From Stackebrandtia nassauensis DSM 44728 (GTDB lineage: Bacteria > Actinomycetota > Actinomycetes > Mycobacteriales > Micromonosporaceae), in contig NC_013947.1 of NCBI RefSeq assembly GCF_000024545.1, positions 6,572,001 through 6,636,000 of the forward strand: a stretch of 64,000 nt of DNA, given 5' to 3'. The notes beneath the pieces are model-generated. The model was not told the DNA's origin, ran no database searches, and worked only from the letters and a program-made list of their open reading frames with translations. Within the stretch, counting starts at the first letter, position 1. Each line of letters opens with the position of its first letter. The translations under genes were made by a program, and so were the position numbers. Positions 33,057-41,659 of this stretch are shown here, piece by piece.

Positions 33057-35183
33057 GTGACCGCCACGCTCAACACCGACCGCGCGAATCCCGCGACCGG
33101 ACCACAGGTCGTCGGCGATGACACCAACCCCAAGGCCACCACCGTGCCACCCGGGCTCGGCCAAGCCCCGCCCCGCGACAAAATCACCACACTCCTGCGC
33201 CCTCAAGCCACCCCGCATTATGTGGTCGCGTGCCTGATGGCCTCGGCCGGTGCCGCCCAGGTCGCCTCCGAAGCCTCCGGCGAACCAGGCATCGTCGCGG
33301 TCACCACCGCCAGCGTCTTGTTCGTTGTCGCCGTGTTGCTGGCGTGCAAGAAGAACATCCGCCTGCGGGTCAAGAACCTGATGCGCGACTTCGGCAAAGG
33401 CTGGGTGTGGACGGTCGCCTTGAGCATCATCGGCTGGCTGGTCACCGTCGCCGGAACCGGGATCTCGTGGGAATCCACCGCCACGCTCCTGACCGCCGGA
33501 TACGGCCTGAGCCTGCGCTGGTGGCAGGCCAAACGCATCCCCAACCCCGGCGCGCCAGCGAAACTCGCGCCAGCGACCACGGCGCCGTTGACCTACTCCC
33601 AGATCCTCACACGCTGGAAAGCCACCGTGGCCTGCCAGGGCGGGAAACTGCCCGGCTCCATCCTGACCAACCGCACCGTCACCAAGGTCGGCGAGCAGTA
33701 CCTGCTGCAGCTGGTGTCCGGCAAGCAGAAATTCGAAGACGTCGTCAACGCCGTGCCGCTCATCGCGTCCGGCCTGCGCTGCGAACCCTCCGACCTCGTT
33801 CCCGAACGCGTGCCCGGCGACGCGTCCTTGGTCAAGCTGACGATCCTGACCAACTCGCCGTTGAAGAAACCGCGTCTGTTCACCGAGGTCCTCGACATCG
33901 ATGACGGGCTCATCGGGCTGGGGCCGTGGGCCGACGCCGACGGTATCGCCTCCTACCGCCTGTACACCAAGAACTCGATGTGGGGCGGCGTCGTCATCGG
34001 CGGCATCGGCTCCGGCAAATCCGAAATGCTCACCGGCATCGCGGTGTCCGCCATGATGCGCGGCGACACCCTGGTGTGCTTCGCCGACGGCCAAGACGGC
34101 GCCAGCGCCCCCGAACTGGTCGACAAGGCGCACTGGTTCGCCGGCGCCGAACGCGCCAAGCTGATGCTGCGCGGCCTGGCCGCGATGGTGCAGTGGCGCT
34201 CCCGGCAAAACCTGCGCCACAAGTGGAAGGGCTTCACCCCCAAGACCCAAGGCCGCCCCGGCATCCTGGCCATCTTGGACGAATGCCACCTCATCTTCGC
34301 CGACCCCGAATGCCAGCAACTCGGCGAGTACATCGCCCGAGTCGGCCGCAAGGTCGGCGTCGCGTTGCTGTGCGGCAGCCAGTACGCGGGCATCAAGACC
34401 TTCGGCAACTCCAAACCACTGCGTTCGGCCATCATGGAGGGCAACGTCATCGCGCTCAAAACCGCCAACAAGGGCGAGAAGCACTTCTTCCCCAACCTGG
34501 ACCTCGATCCGATCAACCTGCCCGCGGGCATGCCCGGCTTCGGATACCTCGTCGATGTGACCGGTTCCGGCAAGACCGCTCCCTTCCGAGGCCGTTACTT
34601 CGCCGAACAACCCGACGACGCGCCCGACGATCACGTCGAGCCCTACAGCGTCACCTGGTGGCTGAACCAATGCCCCGACCTCGACATGGACACCCTGTCG
34701 ATCACCGCGGCCGACGCCGTGCTCGACGGCGGATACACCAACCGCCACACCGCCGTCACCGAGGAACTCGACCGGTGGGGCGCGATTGTCGACGCCATGG
34801 AAACCGGCCAGGTCAACGTGAACCTCAAGAACCTGGACGCCACCGTCACCGCTGAGCTGTTTGACAAGGCACCCACCAACACCACGATGACCGTCCGTTT
34901 CGGACGACGCCTGACCAGATACCTGAAACGGCGACCGCAAACAACTTCTCGCTCTGCGGCGGCCACCACCCCGGCGGGTCTGTCGACCGCCGAGGCCACC
35001 GTCTACACCGCGCTGGCCACCCACGGCCCCATGAAGCTCGGCCAACTGGTGGACAAAACCCCATACGAAGAAACCTATGTGCGCCAGCAACTGACCTCGC
35101 TGATGAAAGCCGAGCACATAGAACAGCCCAAGAAATACGGGCCCTACGCCATCACCCACACCTCGGTCGCCAAAGCGGCCTGA
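33057..35183 (+). CDS. FtsK/SpoIIIE-type DNA translocase (TraSA/TraB-like)
   Basis: The 708-residue protein has N-terminal membrane segments (about 55-96 and 117-150). A pump domain with Walker A GGIGSGKS at 315-322 and Walker B ILAILDE at 403-409 follows. A C-terminal winged helix (about 630-700; MKLGQLVDKTPYEETYVRQQ) ends the protein. FtsK-like proteins of AICEs pump double-stranded DNA between hyphae. They can also act as coupling proteins for relaxase complexes, which is possible here because a relaxase is present. GTG start with AAGGAGG 9 nt upstream. Confidence 0.85.
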   Translation: MTATLNTDRANPATGPQVVGDDTNPKATTVPPGLGQAPPRDKITTLLRPQATPHYVVACLMASAGAAQVASEASGEPGIVAVTTASVLFVVAVLLACKKNIRLRVKNLMRDFGKGWVWTVALSIIGWLVTVAGTGISWESTATLLTAGYGLSLRWWQAKRIPNPGAPAKLAPATTAPLTYSQILTRWKATVACQGGKLPGSILTNRTVTKVGEQYLLQLVSGKQKFEDVVNAVPLIASGLRCEPSDLVPERVPGDASLVKLTILTNSPLKKPRLFTEVLDIDDGLIGLGPWADADGIASYRLYTKNSMWGGVVIGGIGSGKSEMLTGIAVSAMMRGDTLVCFADGQDGASAPELVDKAHWFAGAERAKLMLRGLAAMVQWRSRQNLRHKWKGFTPKTQGRPGILAILDECHLIFADPECQQLGEYIARVGRKVGVALLCGSQYAGIKTFGNSKPLRSAIMEGNVIALKTANKGEKHFFPNLDLDPINLPAGMPGFGYLVDVTGSGKTAPFRGRYFAEQPDDAPDDHVEPYSVTWWLNQCPDLDMDTLSITAADAVLDGGYTNRHTAVTEELDRWGAIVDAMETGQVNVNLKNLDATVTAELFDKAPTNTTMTVRFGRRLTRYLKRRPQTTSRSAAATTPAGLSTAEATVYTALATHGPMKLGQLVDKTPYEETYVRQQLTSLMKAEHIEQPKKYGPYAITHTSVAKAA

Positions 35184-35216
35184 CCACCAACACGACAATC
35201 AGAAAGGAATCCGTTC

Positions 35217-35399
35217 ATGGCCAACACATTCAAGGTCAACGACATTGTGATCCTCCCGGCAGCCGGAAGGGTCAAGGGCAAGGTCAAGCAGATCGACGGC
35301 GACGACGTCTTCGTCAAGTGGAACGGCGGCACCTTGGTCAGCCCGGAAGGTGAGAACTGGGTGCCAGCCAGCGATCTGGAGCTGTTCCACAGGCCCTGA
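35217..35399 (+). CDS. Small beta-barrel-like protein
   Basis: The 60-residue protein (MANTFKVNDIVILPAAGRVK) has alternating hydrophobic and charged residues that fit a KOW/SH3-like barrel (KGKVKQIDGDDVFVKWNGG). The ATG is preceded by GAAAGGA. Function unknown. Confidence 0.55.
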   Translation: MANTFKVNDIVILPAAGRVKGKVKQIDGDDVFVKWNGGTLVSPEGENWVPASDLELFHRP

Positions 35400-35511
35400 C
35401 AGCGAGGCGACGGGTCGCAGCAACCACTCGGTCTCGAACGGACCAACGGCCACCAACCGTCCACACCACACAATCAATGATCCAGTCACGGCACAGTAGA
35501 AGGAGCGTCAT

Positions 35512-35838
35512 GTGACCTACCAGAACCCGACCATCCGCGAGGTACTGAACGCCGCCGCCGACCTGATCGAAGAACATGGCCTGGAGAAGGGCCACTTCGT
35601 GAACAACGGCCGCTACGACGCGCGCGGCGCCATCGCCAAAGCCATCGGATTGCATGTCTCCCCGGCCATCCTCGGCGGAGACATGACGCGATACAGCCAG
35701 GTCGTGCTGTGCTTTGCCCGCCACATGGGTTTGGCAGACGAATTCGCGATCTCGGACTGGGACAGCCATCCCGACCGCACCCCCGCCCAGGTGGTCACCG
35801 CTTTGCGGGCCGCCGCAAACGAAGCTCCCAACGACTGA
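35512..35838 (+). CDS. DUF6197-like protein
   Basis: The 108-residue protein (VLNAAADLIEEHGLEKGHFV, ARGAIAKAIGL) matches the general pattern of DUF6197 proteins of actinomycetes, whose role is unknown. The GTG start has AAGGAG 7 nt upstream. It is followed by a hairpin terminator, which may end or attenuate the upstream transcript. Confidence 0.55.
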   Translation: MTYQNPTIREVLNAAADLIEEHGLEKGHFVNNGRYDARGAIAKAIGLHVSPAILGGDMTRYSQVVLCFARHMGLADEFAISDWDSHPDRTPAQVVTALRAAANEAPND

Positions 35839-35844
35839 CCAGGT

Positions 35845-35877
35845 GGGCCCGGCGAAGTTTGGCGACTGGCCGGGCCC
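35845..35877 (+). terminator. Hairpin GGGCCCGGC/GCCGGGCCC
   Basis: A 9-bp perfect stem with a 15-nt loop follows the DUF6197-like gene by 6 bp. It may separate the transfer module from the replication and modification module. Confidence 0.6.
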
Positions 35878-35918
35878 GTCCTTCTCAACCGTCTTCTAGC
35901 TGCAAAGGAATCCTCATC

Positions 35919-36401
35919 ATGACAGCACAACCCTGCCTGCGCGCGATCACAGTGCGCCAACCGTGGGCCGAGCTCATCACCTACGCCCGCAAGACCGTCG
36001 AGAATCGATCGTGGACCTGCACCTGGCGGGGACTGCTGGCGATCCACGCGGGCAAAACTCCCGAAGCCGACGCCGCCGAGATATGCCGATACTTCGGACT
36101 CCGAAAACCCTCCGCCTTGACCTACGGCGCGATCATCGCCGTCGCGCGCCTCGTCGATGTGCACGACAACTGTTCCGGGGACTGCTCATACTGGGCCGAA
36201 CCCGAGGCCCAATTCCACTGGGTCCTGGCCGACACCGTGGACTTGCGGCAACCCATGAACTGCTCCGGGAAACAGCGACTGTGGACACCGGAAGCCGACA
36301 CCGCCACAGCAGTTCTCGACCAACTGCCCGCTCGCCTTCACGCCGCGCCGGGCATTGACGCCAGCACCGACCCCAGTCCGCTGGAGGTCATCCATGCCTG
36401 A
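35919..36401 (+). CDS. ASCH-domain protein
   Basis: The 160-residue protein begins with the ASCH pattern LRAITVRQPWAELITYARKT, then ENRSW and GLLAIHAGK. ASCH domains relate to PUA/EVE folds and bind or hydrolyse modified nucleosides or RNA. The ATG has AAAGGA 9 nt upstream. It overlaps the next gene by 8 nt. Cysteines (NCSGDC) in the middle may bind metal. The specific activity is unknown, but it sits in the same operon as two DNA methyltransferases. Confidence 0.65.
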   Translation: MTAQPCLRAITVRQPWAELITYARKTVENRSWTCTWRGLLAIHAGKTPEADAAEICRYFGLRKPSALTYGAIIAVARLVDVHDNCSGDCSYWAEPEAQFHWVLADTVDLRQPMNCSGKQRLWTPEADTATAVLDQLPARLHAAPGIDASTDPSPLEVIHA

Positions 36402-36672
36402 GCTTCGCGTCCGTATCGACGGCGCCGATGTGGCGCTCGGCGAGTGCGAGTGGGTGTTGTGGGCGCCGTGCGGTTGCCCCATCGGGTGCGCACTAGCCAG
36501 CGAAGGCAATAGAGCCACCGAGGAGTTGGCGTGGAAAGGCTTCTACCCCAACCAGCGCGACATCGACGACCACAAGAAAAGCGGCTTCCGCCTGGAGCTG
36601 ATGACCCGCCAACACTGGTCGGCCGAGGTATACCCGCTCATGCTCCAACATGACTGTCCACACACTACCTAA
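36394..36672 (+). CDS. Hypothetical protein
   Basis: The 92-residue protein has CGCPIGC near residues 27-33 and a helical remainder. The ATG (MPELRVRIDGADVALGECEW) lies within the end of the ASCH gene. No family recognised. Confidence 0.5.
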   Translation: MPELRVRIDGADVALGECEWVLWAPCGCPIGCALASEGNRATEELAWKGFYPNQRDIDDHKKSGFRLELMTRQHWSAEVYPLMLQHDCPHTT

Positions 36673-36706
36673 CCCGTTTCCATCACAACTAACAGGAGAT
36701 CTGCCC

Positions 36707-36985
36707 ATGAACAACACCCTGAGCCGATTCGGCAGCGACATCCTCGGCAAATGCTGCTGGGCCCGCGACTACAACGACGGCCACCCGAACCCGGCTTGGT
36801 CGACCGGAGAGAAGCTCGCCGTGGCACTGGTGCTCGACGACAAAGAGTTCCTGAACGCCGAGGACTACACGATTCCCGAGGCCAAGCAGCGGGTGTTCAG
36901 CGGCAGTTGGGAATGGCGCGACAAGGCGCACTTCGACGACTGGCTGGTGCAGCTTCGCGCCCTGCTGGACACCAGCTCGGATTGA
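36707..36985 (+). CDS. Hypothetical protein
   Basis: The 92-residue acidic protein (MNNTLSRFGSDILGKCCWAR) starts at an ATG with AGGAGA 7 nt upstream. It is not recognised. Downstream lies the structured leader of the DUF4326-dnaB genes. Confidence 0.55.
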   Translation: MNNTLSRFGSDILGKCCWARDYNDGHPNPAWSTGEKLAVALVLDDKEFLNAEDYTIPEAKQRVFSGSWEWRDKAHFDDWLVQLRALLDTSSD

Positions 36986-36990
36986 CACAC

Positions 36991-37065
36991 CACCTCCCTA
37001 ACTGGAGGTGTGGGACGCCGTTGGGCGCACGCCTGGCAGCAACCGCCACGACGGCGTCCCACCTC
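36991..37065 (+). promoter_or_regulatory. Attenuator-like overlapping hairpins before DUF4326-dnaB
   Basis: GGAGGTG (37004-37010) can pair with CACCTCC (36991-36997) to give a short hairpin. It can instead pair with CACCTC (37060-37065) as the base of a longer hairpin with TGGGACGCCG/CGGCGTCCCA (37011-37020, 37052-37061). The two folds exclude each other, as in attenuators or riboregulated leaders. No known riboswitch is recognised. Confidence 0.45.
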
Positions 37066-37105
37066 AGCCACTCAACTTCACGAATCAAGGAAAGGGGCTT
37101 CGCGC

Positions 37106-37471
37106 TTGAGCATAACCATTACCCAGCTTCACGACCTGGTCGCCGAGGTGGAAGCGTCGGGACCACGGCGGGTACAGCGGTGCCGGACCGCTGGCTGGCG
37201 CATGCCGCCGAACACCGTCTATGTCGGGCGGCCCAGCAGATTCGCCAACCCGTTTCCCATCACCGGCGGGAATGCCAAGGTGGCGGTAGCGTACTTCCGC
37301 AACCACTTGGCCGCCCGACCGGACCTCGCGGCCGACATCCGCGCCCAGTTGGTCGGCCGGAACCTGGCGTGCTGGTGCGCGCGCTTCGACACGGCTGGTC
37401 TCCGGGTGCTGTGCCACGCGGACATGCTGCTGGTGGTCGCCAAAGGCTGGGGCCTGCATGACTTCATCTGA
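37106..37471 (+). CDS. DUF4326 protein
   Basis: The 121-residue protein contains VYVGRPSRFANPFPI, an Arg-Cys-Trp-Cys-like LACWCARF and a CHADML ending, which define DUF4326. The family occurs in phages and mobile elements and has no established function; conserved Cys and His could bind metal. The TTG start is preceded by AAGGAAAGGGG. Its end overlaps dnaB by 14 nt. Confidence 0.7.
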   Translation: MSITITQLHDLVAEVEASGPRRVQRCRTAGWRMPPNTVYVGRPSRFANPFPITGGNAKVAVAYFRNHLAARPDLAADIRAQLVGRNLACWCARFDTAGLRVLCHADMLLVVAKGWGLHDFI

Positions 37472-38783
37472 GCCGATCGAGGCCGTGCCGCCGCACGAGC
37501 AGCTCGCCGAGCAGAGCGTGCTGGGGGCGATGCTGTACTCGGCCAACGTCATCGCCGAACTGGTCCCGGAACTGACCGGTCACGACTTCTACGACCCGAA
37601 ACACCAGCTGGTGTTCGCCGCGATCTGCGACATGTTCGCCGCCGGGACTCCAGTGGACGCGGTGTCGATCGTCGACGAGCTGAACAAGCGAGACGAGCTG
37701 AGGCGCGTCGGCGGAGCCCCGTACATCCATACGCTGCTTCGCGCGGCCGCCTCGGCGGGTTCAGCGTCATACCACGCGCTGCGTATCGTCAAGCCGAAGG
37801 CGTTGCAGCGTCGGCTGATCGAAGCCGGGATCCGCATCCAGCAATTGGGGTACCGCGGGGGAGACGGTACCGCCGACGCCGCCGAGCAGATCCTGTTCGC
37901 CGCCACCGACACCGGGCAGTCCGGCGACGTCGTGTCCATTTCCGAGCTGCTGGTTCCCGCACTGGACCGGCTAGAGGCCGTCGCCGAGGGCAAGAACGAC
38001 ACCGGGCTGCCCACCGGTTTGCCCGATATGGACAAGATCATCGGCGGACTAAAGTCCGGACAGCTGATCGTGATCGCCGCCAGGCCATCCATGGGCAAGA
38101 GCGTGTTGGCCACCGACATCGCCCGCCACGTCAGCCTCAAGCAGCGCCTGGGCGTGCTGTTCGTGTCGCTGGAGATGAGCAAGGACGAGGTCACCAACCG
38201 GATTCTGGCCGCCGAGGGCGGGATCGATCTGGGGGTGTTCAACGGCACCAAGAAACCCACCGACGACGACTTCGCCAAGGCATCGATGGCCGCGGCTCGC
38301 CTGGCCGAAGCCGATTTGTGCATCGACGCTTCGGCCGACGCCACCGTCTTGGAGGTCCGCGCCAAGGCCCGTCGGCTCGCCGCCAGCAACCACCGCTTGG
38401 GACTGGTCATCGTCGACTACCTGCAACTGATGCCCTCGCCCCGGCGCGCCGACACCCGCGAACGTGAAGTCGCCGAAATCTCGCGCGGCCTGAAACTGCT
38501 GGCCAAGGACATCTCGTGCCCCGTCATCGCCGTCGCGCAGCTCAACCGCAATGTCGAAGCCCGCACTGACAAGCGCCCAATGATGTCCGACCTGCGCGAA
38601 TCCGGCGCGCTGGAGGCCGACGCCGACATCATCTTGCTGCTGCACCGCGATGACTACTACGACCCCGAATCGCCGCGGTCCGGCGAGCTTGACATCCACA
38701 TCGCCAAGAACCGCAACGGCCGCACCGACACCATCACGACCGCAGCCCAGCTCCACAAGGCACGCATCGTCTCGATCGCATAG
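37458..38783 (+). CDS. dnaB: DnaB-like replicative helicase
   Basis: The 441-residue protein has the DnaB N-terminal domain (about 10-110, PPHEQLAEQSVLGAMLYS) and the RecA-like helicase domain. Walker A is ARPSMGKS at 208-215 and Walker B is LVIVDYLQLM near 316. The family motif EISRGLKLLAKD and a C-terminal KNRNGRT loop are present. DnaB hexamers unwind the lagging strand template. A DnaB on a mobile element together with the HTH protein just downstream points to autonomous replication of the excised form. Confidence 0.9.
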   Translation: MTSSEPIEAVPPHEQLAEQSVLGAMLYSANVIAELVPELTGHDFYDPKHQLVFAAICDMFAAGTPVDAVSIVDELNKRDELRRVGGAPYIHTLLRAAASAGSASYHALRIVKPKALQRRLIEAGIRIQQLGYRGGDGTADAAEQILFAATDTGQSGDVVSISELLVPALDRLEAVAEGKNDTGLPTGLPDMDKIIGGLKSGQLIVIAARPSMGKSVLATDIARHVSLKQRLGVLFVSLEMSKDEVTNRILAAEGGIDLGVFNGTKKPTDDDFAKASMAAARLAEADLCIDASADATVLEVRAKARRLAASNHRLGLVIVDYLQLMPSPRRADTREREVAEISRGLKLLAKDISCPVIAVAQLNRNVEARTDKRPMMSDLRESGALEADADIILLLHRDDYYDPESPRSGELDIHIAKNRNGRTDTITTAAQLHKARIVSIA

Positions 38784-38800
38784 AAGGGTTTGGCGTCTAC

Positions 38801-39793
38801 ATGAGTTTCAAGGTCTACACGCACGTACTGAACACCACAGTGGGCAACGCGACGGCGAAGCTGATCCTGCTTGGTCTGGCCGAACACGCCCACGACGATG
38901 GGGACGCGGCATTCCCCGGTGTGGATCTCCTCGCCCGGTACGGCGAGTGCTCCGAACGCACCGTCCAACGCCATCTGGAGTACCTCCGCAAGCACGGGTA
39001 CATCCGGTACGGCGATCAACGCTTTGTCGCCCACGTGCGAGGTGATCGACGGCCCACGGTGTATGAGGTCGCCATCAGCGAGGAAATCCGGACACAGTGG
39101 GCAATGGGTTACACGAAACGTCCCCAAGCCGATACGAAATCTCGGGGCGACAAACCACGGGGTGACACAGTTCTGTCGCCCCGCAGGAGCCGCAAGAAAT
39201 CTCAGGTCAAACGCGGTGACAATTTGTCACCCCGTGAACGGGGTGACAGTGGTGTCGCGAACGGGGTGACACAGCTGTGTCACCCTAACCCTCCTAAGAA
39301 CCCTCCTCCTCCCCCTACCCCCTTCACAACCGCACCCGGTGTTGAACCGACGGCGGAGGCGGCGGAGGAGGATCCGACAAACGAGGCGCGCGACTTCGTC
39401 GCGTCACTACCGGGCGGGCTCGCCCACCGCCAAATCGCTGAACTGTCAACACAGGTCGCGAAACACCTCACCGCCGGATGGCCGATCGAGGCCCTGCGCA
39501 AAGAACTCACCACCGACATCGCAGGCGTCCGCTCGCACTTCGGCGTCTACACACACCGACTGCGCCACCTACCCGATGCGCCGCGGACTCACGGTTCGGG
39601 ATCACCAACGCAGCAGACACCGGTCGAAGGCCAGCACGCCTTCGTCGTCGCGGCCGACGACGACTGGTGCGCCCGGTGCCACCGACCCGCCAGCAACGCC
39701 GTACATCGCGTTCAGGACACCGAAACCACAACACCTCACACCAGTCAGCCCGCGTCGCCGGTTCAGCGCTCTGACGCGGCCCTGGCGGCCTAA
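38801..39793 (+). CDS. HTH replication-initiator-like protein
   Basis: The 330-residue protein has an N-terminal HTH_36/winged-helix region (about 10-95; LLARYGECSERTVQRHLEYL). This is typical of replication and DnaD/primase-loader proteins of phages and integrative elements. A basic linker encoded by repeated GTGACA palindromes follows (about 110-170), then a C-terminal region with a CARCH pair. It is 17 bp behind dnaB. Its likely job is to bind the origin, which may be the palindromes within its own gene, and to load the helicase. The family is not certain. Confidence 0.65.
   Translation: MSFKVYTHVLNTTVGNATAKLILLGLAEHAHDDGDAAFPGVDLLARYGECSERTVQRHLEYLRKHGYIRYGDQRFVAHVRGDRRPTVYEVAISEEIRTQWAMGYTKRPQADTKSRGDKPRGDTVLSPRRSRKKSQVKRGDNLSPRERGDSGVANGVTQLCHPNPPKNPPPPPTPFTTAPGVEPTAEAAEEDPTNEARDFVASLPGGLAHRQIAELSTQVAKHLTAGWPIEALRKELTTDIAGVRSHFGVYTHRLRHLPDAPRTHGSGSPTQQTPVEGQHAFVVAADDDWCARCHRPASNAVHRVQDTETTTPHTSQPASPVQRSDAALAA
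39159..39285. repeat. Cluster of GTGACA palindromes (candidate replication origin)
   Basis: Three palindromic units lie inside the HTH replication gene. The first is GGGGTGACACAG with CTGTCGCCCC (39159-39182, imperfect). The second is GGTGACAA/TTGTCACC with a 1-nt centre (39215-39231). The third is a perfect 22-bp palindrome built on GGGTGACACAG (39264-39285). A further GGGGTGACA half-site is at about 39239. Spacing and sequence suit iterons bound by the encoded HTH protein. Confidence 0.6.
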
Positions 39794-39824
39794 AACCACA
39801 CCACTACCGACAAAGGAGCAACCG

Positions 39825-40004
39825 ATGACCACCACCCACAAGACCACCGTCGAATACGACGGCACCAGGCGGTACCCGTGGCTGCCCACCTGCACCTGCG
39901 GCGAGCAGTTCTGGGGCTACGTCGCTGAACACGCCGCCCAGGCCATCGTCGACGAGCACGTCGCCGAGACATCTGGCCGGCCTGTAGGTCGGGAGGCGAA
40001 ATGA
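39825..40004 (+). CDS. Hypothetical small protein
   Basis: The 59-residue protein (MTTTHKTTVEYDGTRRYPWL) has CTCGEQFWGY and a helical C-terminus. The ATG is preceded by AAAGGAG, and it overlaps the next gene by 4 nt. Possibly a single-metal small protein; function unknown. Confidence 0.6.
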   Translation: MTTTHKTTVEYDGTRRYPWLPTCTCGEQFWGYVAEHAAQAIVDEHVAETSGRPVGREAK

Positions 40005-41659
40005 CGTTGACCATTATGGATTGGTTCTGTGGTGCAGGCGGCAGCAGCCAGGGAATTGATGCCGTGCCGGGCGTCGAGGTGACCCTGGCCGCGAACCACT
40101 GGCAGCTCGCGCTCGACTCGCACGCGGCCAACTTCCCGCACGTCGACCACAAGATCGGAGACATCCGGAAACTGCCGGTGCAAGACTGGCCAATCGCTGA
40201 CGGATTCTGGGCCAGCCCCGAGTGCAAGAAGTTCTCCAGCGCTCAAGGTGTGCCGCAGATATGGGCTAGCGACGCCCCGACCCTGCCGGGCATGGAACCT
40301 GAGACCGACGAGGCCGCCGAGCGTAGCAGGGCCTTGATGTGGGACGTCCCGAAGTACCTGGCCGGTGCGCGCCGCCGCGGCAAGCCCGTGCGGTTCGGTG
40401 TGGTGGAAAACGTCGTCGAGATCGCCCGCTCCCCGCAATGGAAGCCGTGGAAGGCCGCCATGCGCGGCGAGGGCTACGACCTGGCCGTCATCGCGTTCAA
40501 CTCGATGCACGCCCAAGGCACCGAGTCCGAGGCGTGCTGCCAGTCCCGCAACCGCGCCTACATTCCGTACTGGGACGCCAGCCTCGGCCGCGCCCCCGAC
40601 TTCGACAAGTGGCTACGGCCCCGGGCGTGGTGCCCGTCCTGCGACGAAGTCGTGAACGCCATGCAGGTGTTCAAGAAGCCCGGTGTCGAGCTGGGACTGT
40701 ACGGCCCGCAGTACGTGTACCGCTGCCCCAAGACCTCGTGCCGCGGTCAACAGGTCGAGCCGACGGTCCTTCCGGCCGCTGCGGCGATCGACTGGAACAT
40801 CGAAACACCGCGCATCGGCGACCGCCCCAAGACCGAGAGGAAGCCCGAGGGATTGAAACCGGCGACCATCGCGCGCATCCGTGCCGGGATCGACCGGCAC
40901 TGGGCGCCGCTGCTGGTGCCCTCGGGCGGCACCTGGCGCAAGAACGCGACCCGGCTGGCCGACCCGATGCCCGCGCGCACCACGACGGACAACGACGCCA
41001 TCGCGCTACCGGAACTGGTGGTACCGCTGGAGGCCCGCGCCGGGAACCGGATCGCCCCGGCCGACGAACCGATCCGCACTCAGACCGGCCGCCGCGAAAC
41101 CGGCCTAGTGCTGCCCCCGGTCATGGTGACGATGCGCGGCGGCGGATCCCGTACTGCCTCCACACTGCCCGAGGCCGACCCGATGGCCGCAGTCAGCGCC
41201 GGCGGCAACCACCACAGGCTCGTACAGCCGCCGCTGCTCGTGCCGTACTACAGCAACGGCACCACCCGCACCATCCATGACCCGATCGGTGCACTGTCCA
41301 CCCGCGACCGCTACGCCCTGGTGATGCGCTGCATCAACAACCGCGGCACCGGCGCGGCCATGTCCACACCGGTCACCGAACCGGCGCGGACCTTCACCGC
41401 CACGGGACGGCAGGCACTGCTGACCGGCGGCCCGATCCTGGACATCGACGAGGTCAGATTCAGGATGCTGGAGCCCCACGAGGTCGCTGCGGCAATGGCC
41501 TTCCGGGACGACTACATCGTCCTCGGGTCCAAACGCAACAAAGTGCGCCAGTACGGCAACGCCGTCACCCCGCCCGTCGCTGAATTGCTGATCTCCGCGC
41601 TCGTCGAAGCCGTCACCGGCGACGACCTCGACCGACACAACCTGACGGAGGCCGCATGA
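40001..41659 (+). CDS. DNA (cytosine-5)-methyltransferase
   Basis: The 552-residue protein has C5-methyltransferase motifs in order: motif I FCGAGG (9-14), a motif IV variant SPEC with catalytic Cys75 (usual PC preceded by Glu instead of Pro), motif VI ENV (136-138), motif VIII QSRNR (181-185) and motif X GNAVTPP near the end. A four-Cys zinc module (CPSC and CPKTSC, about 215-247) is inserted. It would methylate cytosine at an unknown site. No restriction endonuclease gene is adjacent. It is coupled to the next methyltransferase by ATGA. It could protect the element's DNA from host restriction. Confidence 0.85.
   Translation: MTLTIMDWFCGAGGSSQGIDAVPGVEVTLAANHWQLALDSHAANFPHVDHKIGDIRKLPVQDWPIADGFWASPECKKFSSAQGVPQIWASDAPTLPGMEPETDEAAERSRALMWDVPKYLAGARRRGKPVRFGVVENVVEIARSPQWKPWKAAMRGEGYDLAVIAFNSMHAQGTESEACCQSRNRAYIPYWDASLGRAPDFDKWLRPRAWCPSCDEVVNAMQVFKKPGVELGLYGPQYVYRCPKTSCRGQQVEPTVLPAAAAIDWNIETPRIGDRPKTERKPEGLKPATIARIRAGIDRHWAPLLVPSGGTWRKNATRLADPMPARTTTDNDAIALPELVVPLEARAGNRIAPADEPIRTQTGRRETGLVLPPVMVTMRGGGSRTASTLPEADPMAAVSAGGNHHRLVQPPLLVPYYSNGTTRTIHDPIGALSTRDRYALVMRCINNRGTGAAMSTPVTEPARTFTATGRQALLTGGPILDIDEVRFRMLEPHEVAAAMAFRDDYIVLGSKRNKVRQYGNAVTPPVAELLISALVEAVTGDDLDRHNLTEAA

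Noticed and set aside
33042-35198. Long open frame on the minus strand opposite the FtsK-type gene (about 718 codons)
   Set aside because: It mirrors the plus-strand gene, which has Walker motifs and a ribosome site. Long antisense frames are expected at this GC content.
39159-39285. CRISPR-like array
   Set aside because: The repeats are short palindromes with irregular spacing inside a coding region, not CRISPR repeats and spacers. No cas gene is present.
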